From assembly GCA_030537615.1 (NCBI GenBank), contig JAUNVP010000014.1:1-64000 (forward strand): DNA of 64,000 bases, in the 5' to 3' direction. Shown one piece after another: positions 33,269-41,851 of this stretch; position 1 is the first letter of the stretch, and every line of letters starts with the position of its first letter. The notes beneath the pieces were generated by a model. The model was not told where the DNA came from, searched no databases, and saw nothing but the letters and a program-made list of their open reading frames with translations. This stretch comes from Actinomycetaceae bacterium. Its GTDB lineage: Bacteria > Actinomycetota > Actinomycetes > Actinomycetales > Actinomycetaceae. A program made the position numbers and the translations under genes.

Positions 33269-34018
33269 ATGTCGGACGTATTTGTCGTTGTTACCGCCGC
33301 CGGGTCGGGAACACGGCTCGGATTTGACCGGCCCAAAGCCCTCGTTGAACTATCTGGCCAACCACTTGTTGTTCGTGCTGTAAACGGAGCCTTCACCCAC
33401 CCCGAGGTCGTCGGAATCGTCGTCACCGCGCCGGAAGATTCATTGACAGAATTCACAGTGTTGTTTGACGCAGACCAGCGCGTGCGTGTCGTCCCGGGAG
33501 GAGCAGTGAGGCAAGAATCCGTTTACCGTGGGCTTGAGGCTATTCCCGACCTCGCCAACGACCTCAACATCGCGCTGACAGACACGACGCCCGTCCTCAT
33601 TCACGATGCTGCCCGCTGCCTCGCACCGACGACCGTTTTCCATGATGTCGTCGCCGCCCTTGACGCTGGCTACCCGGCTGTCATTCCCGCACTCCCCGTC
33701 ACCGATACGCAAAAGACCGTCGCCAGCAGGCAAGTCAACGTCAATGGAATCACGATCGAAAAAGTCATCGGAGCAGTCGATCGCACTGAACTGCGAGCCG
33801 TCCAAACTCCGCAAGGTTTCCACTGGCAGACCATCATTAACGCTCACCGTGATGCCACCCATCGCTGGGGTAGTGAGACGGAGGCTGCCACGGACGATGG
33901 CGCCCTCGTCGAAGCTTGTGGAATTGATGTTCATCTCTCGCGTGGGTCGCAGATGTCCCTGAAAATCACGACAAAACTCGATCTGATTATTGCCGAACAC
34001 CTGCTGACGCATCAATAG
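33269..34018 (+). CDS. ispD: 2-C-methyl-D-erythritol 4-phosphate cytidylyltransferase
   Basis: Third step of the MEP isoprenoid pathway: CTP plus methylerythritol phosphate gives CDP-methylerythritol. The nucleotide-binding loop AAGSGTRLGFDRPKALVEL starts at about residue 10; IHDAARC and TDGALVEACG are further family marks. The length of 249 residues is normal. The ATG at 33269 follows AAAGGAGGGGG. In many relatives ispF follows immediately; here two MFS genes on the plus strand intervene and ispF is on the opposite strand at 37.2-37.7 kb. Confidence 0.95.
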   Translation: MSDVFVVVTAAGSGTRLGFDRPKALVELSGQPLVVRAVNGAFTHPEVVGIVVTAPEDSLTEFTVLFDADQRVRVVPGGAVRQESVYRGLEAIPDLANDLNIALTDTTPVLIHDAARCLAPTTVFHDVVAALDAGYPAVIPALPVTDTQKTVASRQVNVNGITIEKVIGAVDRTELRAVQTPQGFHWQTIINAHRDATHRWGSETEAATDDGALVEACGIDVHLSRGSQMSLKITTKLDLIIAEHLLTHQ

Positions 34019-34088
34019 TTCCGCAGACTCTTTGAGACAACTTCCGTTTAACGCGGCTTTTGTGTGACACATTAGCTAAAGTCAAAGC

Positions 34089-35492
34089 GTGACTATAGAC
34101 CCAAGACATGAACACGTCCAGCCAGACGCCGTTCACATGCATACTCCGAAAAAGAACGAGATTCTCAACAAGACCGTTCTATCCTGGTCGCTGTGGGACT
34201 GGGGGTCGGCCGCGTTCAATGCCGTCGCAACGACCTTCGTGTTCTCCGTATATCTCACCACCGACGGCCTATTTGATACCAAGGACAACGCCTCATCCGC
34301 CCTCGGTATCGGTCTGACCATTGCCGGTATCGCAATCGCGCTCATGGCGCCGATCACCGGGCAGCGCGCCGACCGTAAAGGACGCGGCACCCTGTGGTTG
34401 GGGATCAACACCTACCTGGTGGTGGCGTTGACGGCGTGCATGTTCTTTGTGCGTCCCGGTTCTCCGCTTGGCCCCGTGGGCGCGCTGTGGTTCGGGATCG
34501 CGCTACTTGGTCTCGGCAACGTGTTCTTCGAATTCGCGTCGGTGAACTACAACGCGATGTTGGGACGAATCTCGACACCAGCAACAATGGGGCGGATTTC
34601 CGGACTTGGCTGGGGGCTCGGATACGTCGGCGGGATTGTTCTCCTGCTCATTTTGTTCGTCGGATTCATCCAACCCGAAGTCGGATGGTTTGGCGTGACG
34701 TCCGCGGACGGACTCAACATCCGTGTCGCAATGGTCGTCGCCGCCTTCTGGTTCGGATTATCTGCGCTTCCGGTGCTATTCACCGTGCGTGGACGCAAGA
34801 TCGACGGGGCCGAACACGAGGTGGGCCACGAGTCGATCATCACCTCGTACAAGTTACTGTGGGGAACGGTGAAGCGGCTGTGGAAAGAAGCTCCTCACAC
34901 AGTGTTCTTTCTCCTGGCCTCAGCGGTATTCCGTGATGGTCTAGCCGGAGTATTCACATTTGGTGCAGTTATTGCCGCTGGAACCTTCGGATTCAGTAAC
35001 GGAGAAGTCCTCATTTTCGGTGTTGCTGCCAACGTCGTTGCAGGTATTGCGACCATTGGTTTTGGAGCGCTAGATGACTGGATCGGCCCCAAGCGCGTCA
35101 TTATCATTTCACTGGTATCTATGGTTGCATCGGGACTTGCCGTGTTCTTCTTCCACAAAGGTGGGCAGACAATGTTCTGGATCTTCGGTCTCATCCTCTG
35201 TATCTTCGTCGGACCAGCACAGTCGGCCTCGCGCTCGTTCCTCGCTCGCGTTATTCCCGAAGGACGCGAGGGTGAAGTATTCGGCTTGTACGCAACAACC
35301 GGACGCGCGGTCTCCTTCCTCGCTCCCATGCTTTTCACCATCTCGATTGCGATCGGTAAACAGTTCGTACCCACGGGAGAATCCGCACAACACTGGGGGA
35401 TTCTCGGGATTTCCCTCATTTTGTTCGTCGGACTTCTTATGATGTTGCCGGTCAAGGCTGAAAAGGCACACCTTGATTCCTTTAACGACTAG
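34089..35492 (+). CDS. MFS transporter, UMF1/Atg22-like
   Basis: A 467-residue membrane protein with about 12 membrane segments. The SWSLWDWGSAAFNAVATTFVF start, TGQRADRKGRG loop and VNYNAMLGRISTPATMGRIS stretch match the UMF1 (Atg22-like) branch of the major facilitator superfamily, whose bacterial substrates are mostly unknown. The GTG at 34089 has no clear ribosome site, and a -10-like TTAGCT lies close upstream, so the message may be leaderless or start at an internal Met. It separates ispD from ispF. An amino acid or peptide efflux role is possible but unproven. Confidence 0.82.
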   Translation: MTIDPRHEHVQPDAVHMHTPKKNEILNKTVLSWSLWDWGSAAFNAVATTFVFSVYLTTDGLFDTKDNASSALGIGLTIAGIAIALMAPITGQRADRKGRGTLWLGINTYLVVALTACMFFVRPGSPLGPVGALWFGIALLGLGNVFFEFASVNYNAMLGRISTPATMGRISGLGWGLGYVGGIVLLLILFVGFIQPEVGWFGVTSADGLNIRVAMVVAAFWFGLSALPVLFTVRGRKIDGAEHEVGHESIITSYKLLWGTVKRLWKEAPHTVFFLLASAVFRDGLAGVFTFGAVIAAGTFGFSNGEVLIFGVAANVVAGIATIGFGALDDWIGPKRVIIISLVSMVASGLAVFFFHKGGQTMFWIFGLILCIFVGPAQSASRSFLARVIPEGREGEVFGLYATTGRAVSFLAPMLFTISIAIGKQFVPTGESAQHWGILGISLILFVGLLMMLPVKAEKAHLDSFND

Positions 35493-35539
35493 ACGCTGAT
35501 ATCCACTGGCGTGCGCGCCTCCTCTCGAAAGAAGATGCC

Positions 35540-37087
35540 ATGACTCGTTCTCCCGACCCTCACGAAGGTACAGGGTCGCCGAACTCGGGTCCCGGCGAGG
35601 GGCGGGACCAGTGGAATGAGTACAGTGAATCAGACCGGCGCGCTGAACGCGGACGGCATGATCCACACGGCTCACCCGGTGAGCTCGACGAGAGGGCAGG
35701 ATTAGAACACGACCATCCTGCAGTCGAGCACCCCCATCCGCGCGGAAGCCGCGCACCCCTCGAACACGACACTGACAACCCACCGCACGAAGGTACAGAT
35801 TCGCCGAAATCGGGGGCTGAGGTCGGCAGTGACATCCCATCCCACGAAGATGCGGGTTCGCCGTCGGAAGAATCTTCCACCTCCTTTGTCGGTCATCAAA
35901 TCGGTACCCGGGAGTACAGGCGTATTTCCATCAGTTTGTTTCTAGCTGGACTGGCTACATTCGCACTCCTCTACGACACGCAGCCGATCCTGCCGCTCAT
36001 TGGTGACGAATTCGGGTTGAGGGCGGATGAAGCGGCACTCTCCGTTTCCGTAACCACGCTTGGGCTGGCGCTTGCATTGCTCGTTGCTGGGCCAGTGTCG
36101 GAAGTGCGCGGACGCACGCGCATCATGTTTGCGTCACTGTTTGTTTCAGCTATTGTTGCCGTTCTCGTTGGGCTCGCACCCACGTGGCAGATCCTGCTCT
36201 TCCTTCGTTTTGTGCAAGGCATAACCGTCGCCGGTCTTCCCGCGGTGGCCATGGCTTACCTATCGGAAGAGGTGCACGGTTCTGCGCAGGCACGTGCGGC
36301 CGGCCTCTACATCGGAGGTACAGCCTTAGGAGGGATGTCGGGACGTCTAGGGGTTGGTGCTCTCACCGAATTCCTCGGCTGGCGTGGCGCCCTCGTCGGC
36401 ATGGGAGTCATGGCATTCGCGTGTGCGCTCGCGGTGTGGAAGTGGCTCCCGCGCTCACGCGGTTTCGTGCCCGGCCAAGCCGGTCTCAAAAACCTGTGGC
36501 ACCAAACGGCAGCGATTATGCGCGACCCGGTTCTCGTCGGGCTCTTCTTCATCGCCGCCGCATCGATGGGGTCATTCGTCGGCGTATTCAACATCATGGG
36601 GTACAGGCTTGAAGAACCGCCGTACTCCTTGTCGGTTGGTGTTTCGGGACTCGTGTTCCTCGTCTATGCTCTCGGATCCTATGCGTCAGCGTTTGCGGGA
36701 AGAGCGGCATCGAAAGTCGGCCAACGAAAAGTTGAGCCAGTAGCGGTAACAGTGATGCTTATTGGCCTGCTCATTACGCTTTTGCATCCGCTGTGGCTTG
36801 TCATCGTCGGACTTGCGATCTTTACGGTCGGGTTCTTCGCGGTTCACGGAGTTGCATCCGGATGGGTGGCGGCTCGCGCCAAAGCAGGAGTGGGGGCAAC
36901 TGGTCAAGCGTCATCTGGGTACATGTTCTTCTACTACACCGGTTCATCCATATTTGGCGCACTGGCGGGGACCTTCTGGGCGTGGGCAGCGTGGCCGGGT
37001 GTCGTCCTCATGGCTGGGGTCATGCTGGCGCTCGTCCTCGTAACATCCCTGCTACTTAAACGTACGCGCTCGCTCGGCGCACGCTAA
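35540..37087 (+). CDS. MFS transporter (YnfM-like) with repeat-rich N-terminal extension
   Basis: A 515-residue protein. The first 120 residues are disordered, acidic and rich in Pro, Gly, His and Ser, with three related units HEGTGSPNSG, HEGTDSPKSG and HEDAGSPSEE; the first two are encoded by CACGAAGGTACAG-type sequence carrying a GGTACAGG half-site (35567) and its variant. The 12-segment carrier follows (LYDTQPILPLIGDEFGL, VAGPVSEVRGRTRIM, PAVAMAYLSEEVHG), matching the YnfM/arabinose-efflux type. The substrate is unknown; small-molecule efflux is likely. The extension is absent from typical family members. A lone half-site at 36600 reads MGYRLEE in the carrier domain. Confidence 0.85.
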   Translation: MTRSPDPHEGTGSPNSGPGEGRDQWNEYSESDRRAERGRHDPHGSPGELDERAGLEHDHPAVEHPHPRGSRAPLEHDTDNPPHEGTDSPKSGAEVGSDIPSHEDAGSPSEESSTSFVGHQIGTREYRRISISLFLAGLATFALLYDTQPILPLIGDEFGLRADEAALSVSVTTLGLALALLVAGPVSEVRGRTRIMFASLFVSAIVAVLVGLAPTWQILLFLRFVQGITVAGLPAVAMAYLSEEVHGSAQARAAGLYIGGTALGGMSGRLGVGALTEFLGWRGALVGMGVMAFACALAVWKWLPRSRGFVPGQAGLKNLWHQTAAIMRDPVLVGLFFIAAASMGSFVGVFNIMGYRLEEPPYSLSVGVSGLVFLVYALGSYASAFAGRAASKVGQRKVEPVAVTVMLIGLLITLLHPLWLVIVGLAIFTVGFFAVHGVASGWVAARAKAGVGATGQASSGYMFFYYTGSSIFGALAGTFWAWAAWPGVVLMAGVMLALVLVTSLLLKRTRSLGAR

Positions 37088-37107
37088 CCGCGATTACCTT
37101 TTCCACC

Positions 37108-37171
37108 AAGGTACAGGGTGAGAGTTTACCGGCCTCCAATTCTTAGACTGAAACGGATGACCCTGTACCTG
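37108..37171. repeat. GGTACAGG inverted-repeat element (intergenic, 37.1 kb)
   Basis: Half-sites are at 37110-37117 and 37162-37169, spaced 52 bp. It lies between the convergent MFS and ispF genes. Confidence 0.93.
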
Positions 37172-37207
37172 CCATACGGCAAGGGGGCGGCACCTCCGGG
37201 ATCTTCT

Positions 37208-37702
37208 TCAGTTCGGTCGATAGATGAGTGCGGTGGCGATCCCAGCTACGCCCTCGCCGCGGCCCGTGAATCCCAAACCATCGGTGGTTGAGGCCGCCAA
37301 ACTCACCGGTGCACCCACAATCTCTGTGAGGCGTTGTTCGGCTTCGGCCCTGCGTGCTCCAATGCGAGGGCGGTTTCCAATCACCTGTACCGACACGTTA
37401 ATGATTGAGAATCCGGCCTCGTTCACCATTCGCAGTGTTTCTCGAAGGAGAGCTTCGCCCGAAGCGCCCGCCCACTCGGGTCTCGAAGTACCAAAGTTCG
37501 TTCCGAGGTCGCCTAGCCCAGCGGCGGCTAACAGTGCGTCGCAACATGCGTGGGCAACCACGTCAGCATCGGAATGTCCCTCGAGTCCGACCTCGCCAGG
37601 CCACTCGAGACAAGCCAGCATCATTGGGCGGCCCGAGTCTGGGTCTGCGAAGGCGTGGACATCGGTTCCAATACCGGTGCGAATATCAGGGGTTGTCTCC
37701 AT
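37208..37702 (-). CDS. ispF: 2-C-methyl-D-erythritol 2,4-cyclodiphosphate synthase
   Basis: MEP pathway enzyme that cyclises the CDP-methylerythritol phosphate intermediate. GIGTDVHAF holds the zinc ligands Asp and His, [17 protein letters not shown] the third ligand region, and [13 protein letters not shown] the C-terminal substrate loop. The ATG at 37702 gives 164 residues; a TTG at 37711 is possible. No clear ribosome site is present, and the start lies only 13 bases from a GGTACAGG element. A lone half-site (37384) within the gene is read as SVQV. The gene is inverted relative to ispD. Confidence 0.94.
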   Translation of the reverse strand: METTPDIRTGIGTDVHAFADPDSGRPMMLACLEWPGEVGLEGHSDADVVAHACCDALLAAAGLGDLGTNFGTSRPEWAGASGEALLRETLRMVNEAGFSIINVSVQVIGNRPRIGARRAEAEQRLTEIVGAPVSLAASTTDGLGFTGRGEGVAGIATALIYRPN

Positions 37703-37714
37703 AAAACCCAAGTA

Positions 37715-37778
37715 TAGGTACAGGGTTGGGGCTGTTTTGGGCGCTCTGCGCCGTGAAACGAGCCCAACCCTGTACCTT
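37715..37778. repeat. GGTACAGG inverted-repeat element (between ispF and cysS)
   Basis: Half-sites are at 37717-37724 and 37769-37776, spaced 52 bp, with symmetry extending inward (GGGTTGGGGCT against AGCCCAACCC). It lies between divergent genes, within 13 bases of the ispF start. Confidence 0.94.
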
Positions 37779-37839
37779 GATGTGAAACCGAACCGGTACC
37801 CTCAAAGCGCCGCTCCACCTAACCCGGTACCCTAGAAGC

Positions 37840-39273
37840 GTGAACCTTCATCTGTATGACACCGCGACGCGCACCAACCAGCCACTGACCCCCGTCAAGG
37901 AGGGCGAAGTCGGTATCTACCTGTGTGGTGCCACCGTGCAAGGAAGTCCCCACATCGGGCACCTGCGCTCCGCCATCGCCTTCGACACCCTCATCCGGTG
38001 GCTCAAGCGCAATGGAATGAAAGTCACCTACATCCGCAACGTCACCGACATCGACGACAAAATCCTCAATAAGTCTGCCGAGGCAGGTGAAAAATGGTGG
38101 GCATGGGCGAACCAGCACGAACGCGAATTTGCCGCTGCATACGACGCCCTCGGCCTCCTCCCACCCACCTATGAGCCGCGCGCTACCGGACACATCCCGG
38201 ACCAAATCGAACTCATTCAACGTCTCATCGACCGCAACCACGCCTACGCAGACGGTAACGGGAACGTCTACTTCGACGTCCACTCGCTCGACGACTACGG
38301 GTCGCTGACCCACCAAGACCTCACCCAGATGCGCACCACCGAGGACGAATCGCAAATCGACGCCGCTACCGAAGCCGGTAAACGCGATCCGCGCGACTTC
38401 GCCCTGTGGAAAGCTGCGAAGCCGACCGAACCCACGACGGCCTCATGGGACTCGCCGTGGGGGAGAGGCCGTCCGGGCTGGCACCTCGAATGCTCCGCGA
38501 TGTCCAGGCGCTATTTGGGCGATGAATTCGACATTCACGGCGGCGGCATCGACCTGCGTTTTCCCCACCACGAAAACGAGCAGGCACAGTCACACGGTGC
38601 AGGTTGGGGCTTCGCACGCCTGTGGGTTCACAACGCCTGGGTGACCATCAAAGGCGAGAAAATGGCGAAATCACTTGGAAACTCGCTGATCGTCTCCGAA
38701 ATCCTCGACCGCGTCCCCGCCCCGGTATTGCGGTTCGCCCTCGGCACCGTCCACCACCGCTCCACCGTCGAATACTCCGAAGAAACGCTCACTACCGCGG
38801 CGGCCGCATGGGAGCGCCTGAGCGGATTCGTTACCCGTGCCGAAGAAGCCGTCGGATCCATCGATGAAGACGAGGTCGCCAGCCACCCTGTACCTGATGC
38901 CTTCGCCACTGCCCTCAACGACGACCTCAACGTTGCCGGCGGCATGGCGGTCGTATGGGAGCGGCTCAAAGCCGGTAATCAAGCGCTCGCCGATAAAGAT
39001 CACGCGGCCGTACGCCAAGCGGTACTTGATGTTCGCGCCATGATGGACGTTCTCGGCCTCGATCCTGCCAATGAGCAGTGGTCAAGCACAACGACGGCAG
39101 ACAGCCAGATGGAGGATGCTCTCGACGCCCTCGTCTCACATCTGATCGATGCTAGAGCCAGGGCACGGGCCGAGAAAGATTGGGCACAAGCTGACAGCAT
39201 CCGCGTCCAGCTCACCGCCGCGGGAATCGTCGTTGAAGACAGCGCGGATGGTGCGCGCTGGCATCTCGCGTAG
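37840..39273 (+). CDS. cysS: Cysteinyl-tRNA synthetase
   Basis: Charges tRNA-Cys with cysteine. Class I signatures are PHIGHLRSA (HIGH) and EKMAKSLGN (KMSKS variant); YLCGATV carries the first zinc-binding cysteine and GGGIDLRFPHHENE the histidine ligands. The length of 477 residues is normal. The start is GTG at 37840. A lone CCTGTACC at 38887 reads SHPVPDAF in a surface loop before the C-terminal helical domain. The rhomboid gene follows four bases after the stop, so both are probably cotranscribed. Confidence 0.97.
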   Translation: MNLHLYDTATRTNQPLTPVKEGEVGIYLCGATVQGSPHIGHLRSAIAFDTLIRWLKRNGMKVTYIRNVTDIDDKILNKSAEAGEKWWAWANQHEREFAAAYDALGLLPPTYEPRATGHIPDQIELIQRLIDRNHAYADGNGNVYFDVHSLDDYGSLTHQDLTQMRTTEDESQIDAATEAGKRDPRDFALWKAAKPTEPTTASWDSPWGRGRPGWHLECSAMSRRYLGDEFDIHGGGIDLRFPHHENEQAQSHGAGWGFARLWVHNAWVTIKGEKMAKSLGNSLIVSEILDRVPAPVLRFALGTVHHRSTVEYSEETLTTAAAAWERLSGFVTRAEEAVGSIDEDEVASHPVPDAFATALNDDLNVAGGMAVVWERLKAGNQALADKDHAAVRQAVLDVRAMMDVLGLDPANEQWSSTTTADSQMEDALDALVSHLIDARARARAEKDWAQADSIRVQLTAAGIVVEDSADGARWHLA

Positions 39274-39277
39274 TCCC

Positions 39278-39931
39278 ATGAGCCGCCCTCCTCACCCCGA
39301 CTCGTGGCGGGACATCGCCCGCGATGCCACCCGGCTGGGGGCGTCGCGATTCGCCGCACCACTTATCGTTGTCGCACTCATGTGGCTCACTTTCTTTGCC
39401 CAGCAAATTTTCGACCCGTGGATCTGGGGAACTTTTGGTATCGAGCAGGGAGCATGGCTGAGGCCGTGGACATGGGTGACCTCAGTATTCCCACACGCCA
39501 ACTGGCGGCACCTCATGTCCAATACGCCGTTCATGCTGATCCTTGGTCTCATCGTGGGAGCTGAAGGTTGGCGGCGATGGCTCGGTGTCACGCTCTGGGG
39601 CTTGCTCGGCGCCGGCCTACTCGTCACCCTCTTGGCCCCAGCTCGCTCCATTACCGCAGGAGCATCTGGCTTGGTGTTCACCTATCTTGGATACCTCATC
39701 GCTGTGGCCATCACCGAGCGAACCTGGCGCGTAAAAATCGTGCGCATCGTGGTTGCCGCGGTGCTCCTCAGCTCCTATTCCTACGTTATCTTTAGCGGCT
39801 TCATCCCCTCGGGGAACGTATCCTGGCAAGGGCATTTGGGTGGCTTTATCGGAGGCATCGTAGCCGCTATTATCCTCGAAGCTCGGGAAAACGTCCCCAT
39901 TGGGGAGCGATTGTCACGACTGGACCCCTGA
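39278..39931 (+). CDS. Rhomboid-family intramembrane serine protease
   Basis: A 217-residue membrane protein with six predicted segments. Rhomboid signatures are present: HANWRHLMSN, the catalytic serine in TAGASGLVFTYLGYL, and the catalytic histidine in SWQGHLGGFIGG. It should cleave membrane-spanning substrates within the bilayer; none can be named. The ATG at 39278 lies four bases after the cysS stop; an in-frame start at 39149 would sit inside cysS and add 43 residues. Confidence 0.9.
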   Translation: MSRPPHPDSWRDIARDATRLGASRFAAPLIVVALMWLTFFAQQIFDPWIWGTFGIEQGAWLRPWTWVTSVFPHANWRHLMSNTPFMLILGLIVGAEGWRRWLGVTLWGLLGAGLLVTLLAPARSITAGASGLVFTYLGYLIAVAITERTWRVKIVRIVVAAVLLSSYSYVIFSGFIPSGNVSWQGHLGGFIGGIVAAIILEARENVPIGERLSRLDP

Positions 39932-39965
39932 CAAATGTCACGGTAGAAAAACGACACCTGACGTA

Positions 39966-39973
39966 GGTACAGG
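39966..39973 (+). repeat. Unpaired GGTACAGG half-site upstream of ABC exporter
   Basis: It lies 34 bases before the exporter ATPase start codon, with no partner at 52 bp. A small CATTG/CAATG inverted repeat follows at about 39980-39992. Confidence 0.75.
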
Positions 39974-39999
39974 TTTGCGCATTGTAGTGCAATGGGAGC

Positions 40000-40968
40000 A
40001 TGAACACTTCAACGCTTCCCCACCCGCGAATCCGGCATGCGCACACCAACCGGAAGCCGGCAGATGTGCCCGCCCTCGCCACCCGTAATCTCAACAAGAA
40101 ATTCGGTTCGGTTCACGCGGTCAACAACGTGTCTATCACCGTCGATCCCGGCGAAGTCGTCGCCCTCCTCGGCCCAAATGGCGCCGGGAAATCGACCACC
40201 CTCGACTGTGCCCTTGGCCTTCTCAGTCCCAACTCGGGAAGTAGCTCGATCTTCGGTATGAAGCCGCGCGAAGCGATTCGCCGCGGCCTCGTCGGAGTGG
40301 TCCAACAAAACGACGCCCTCCTCGATGAACTATCGGTCAAAGAGCTACTCACTTTCGTCGGGTACACCTACCGTGAACACCGCGCCATCGAAGAAGTGAT
40401 GGAATGGACCGGTATCACACACCTCGCGAAGCGGCGCGCCGCCAAATGCTCGGGCGGAGAAAAACAGCGCATCCGCCTCGCCATCGGCCTCCTGTCCGAC
40501 CCGCTACTGCTACTCCTCGACGAGCCCACCACCGGAATGGACGTCCAATCACGAGGCGAATTCTGGCAGTTTATCGACGAACAAGCCGATCTGGGCCGCG
40601 CCATCATGTTTGCCACGCACTACTTGGCCGAGGCGCAAGAATACGCTGAGCGAACCATTATTATCCGCGACGGAGCGGTTATAGCCGATCAAAACACTGA
40701 TGATCTGCGCCGCACGCACGCCGGTTCAACACTGCGCATCTCCTACTCCTGTAGTGCCGAAGAGGCGCGCGAGGCGTTGGAGGGCGCGCGCGGTGAGCGG
40801 GATTGGATGGTGCAAACCGATCAAAGGGAACTCGTCGTCCGTGGTCACGACCTCGACGATGCGGCCCGAGCCGCCCTTGCGCTTCCCGGCGCGCGGAATC
40901 TGGAACTTACCGAATCGAGCCTTGAAGACGCCTACACCGCACTCATTAATGGAGAACACGCATCATGA
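40000..40968 (+). CDS. ABC exporter ATP-binding protein (DrrA type)
   Basis: A 322-residue ATPase for the permease encoded next. Walker A is GPNGAGKST, the signature is CSGGEKQRIRLAIGLL, Walker B and D-loop read LLLLDEPTTGMD, and the switch histidine is in ATHYLAEAQEYAE. The C-terminal 90 residues match the DrrA regulatory tail. The ATG at 40000 has GGAG only one base upstream, so an in-frame GTG at 40066, which begins at VPALATRNLNKKF, is an alternative start. With the permease and the two-component genes downstream it forms an exporter-plus-sensor unit typical of antimicrobial resistance or lipid export. Confidence 0.9.
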   Translation: MNTSTLPHPRIRHAHTNRKPADVPALATRNLNKKFGSVHAVNNVSITVDPGEVVALLGPNGAGKSTTLDCALGLLSPNSGSSSIFGMKPREAIRRGLVGVVQQNDALLDELSVKELLTFVGYTYREHRAIEEVMEWTGITHLAKRRAAKCSGGEKQRIRLAIGLLSDPLLLLLDEPTTGMDVQSRGEFWQFIDEQADLGRAIMFATHYLAEAQEYAERTIIIRDGAVIADQNTDDLRRTHAGSTLRISYSCSAEEAREALEGARGERDWMVQTDQRELVVRGHDLDDAARAALALPGARNLELTESSLEDAYTALINGEHAS

Positions 40969-41768
40969 GCACCATCATTCAATCCGCGCAGCTTCGAAGC
41001 CTTGACGATCGGCGGGCCACATCGTCTCTGCACGGCTTTATGCCGGCTGTTTTCCACATGTTTATTCGCCGTATGCTAAGCCCTTGGACACTGGTATTTA
41101 CTCTCGGTATCCCGGTGTTCATGTACCTTATTTTTGGTGTCGGGCAAGAATACAGTCTGATTGAAATGCCCCGTGGAAACGTGGCGGCCATGGTCCTCGT
41201 GTCGATGAGTCAATACGCGGCCGTCATGATTACTTCGATGATTACCGCCGGAATCGCCATCGAAAGGGTACAGGGTTGGACCCGCACCATGGCTTTGACA
41301 CCATTGGGAATCCGCAATTACGTGGCGTCAAAGATCGTCATGAGTCTCGTGATGACGGTGGTTTCTATTGCCTTCATTTACGCGATTGGTTTCTTTACCG
41401 ACGCCAAAATGGATGCCGTTGTGTGGGTGCAGACTTTCATCCTCATCGTGGTTCTGTCGGTGATCCCAGCGATGCTCGGTCTCCTTGTTGGCGTTGTTAT
41501 ACGGGGAGAGGAAGCGTATGGCGTCCTCGGCGGTGGTACAGCCTTGCTGGCATTTTTGTCCGGAATGTTCGTTCCTCTTGAGCAACTGTCAGAGTTCTTT
41601 CAAAAAGTTGCCGAATTTACTCCGCTGTGGGGAATCAATCGGCTCGCCCTAACCGCGTTCTTTGGATGGGAAGAGCTGCAGTGGAAATTCCTATTCAACG
41701 TTTTCGGATGGTTGGTGATTTTTGCCGTCGGCACGTGGTTCTTTTCCCGACGATCCACTGGACGCTAA
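40965..41768 (+). CDS. ABC-2 type transporter permease
   Basis: A 267-residue membrane protein with six predicted segments, partner of the preceding ATPase; its ATG overlaps the ATPase stop (ATGA). The N-terminal cytoplasmic stretch leads to MFIRRMLSPWTLVFTLGIPVFMYLIFG, written here as parts of the first segment, and ERVQGWTRTMALTPL is the conserved cytoplasmic loop of the ABC-2 family; a lone GGTACAGG (41267) falls exactly in that loop. LAFLSGMFVPLEQLSEF precedes the last segments. The substrate is unknown. Confidence 0.88.
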   Translation: MSTIIQSAQLRSLDDRRATSSLHGFMPAVFHMFIRRMLSPWTLVFTLGIPVFMYLIFGVGQEYSLIEMPRGNVAAMVLVSMSQYAAVMITSMITAGIAIERVQGWTRTMALTPLGIRNYVASKIVMSLVMTVVSIAFIYAIGFFTDAKMDAVVWVQTFILIVVLSVIPAMLGLLVGVVIRGEEAYGVLGGGTALLAFLSGMFVPLEQLSEFFQKVAEFTPLWGINRLALTAFFGWEELQWKFLFNVFGWLVIFAVGTWFFSRRSTGR

Positions 41769-41776
41769 CTCATTCG

Positions 41777-41840
41777 TAGGTACAGGGTCGGCGCGTATTT
41801 GCGGCCTCATGCACCCGAAAATGCTCCGACCCTGTACCTG
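41777..41840. repeat. GGTACAGG inverted-repeat element (before the sensor kinase gene)
   Basis: Half-sites are at 41779-41786 and 41831-41838, spaced 52 bp. Its right end runs directly into the GGAG ribosome site of the kinase gene. Confidence 0.93.
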
Positions 41841-41851
41841 GAGATGAAAAG

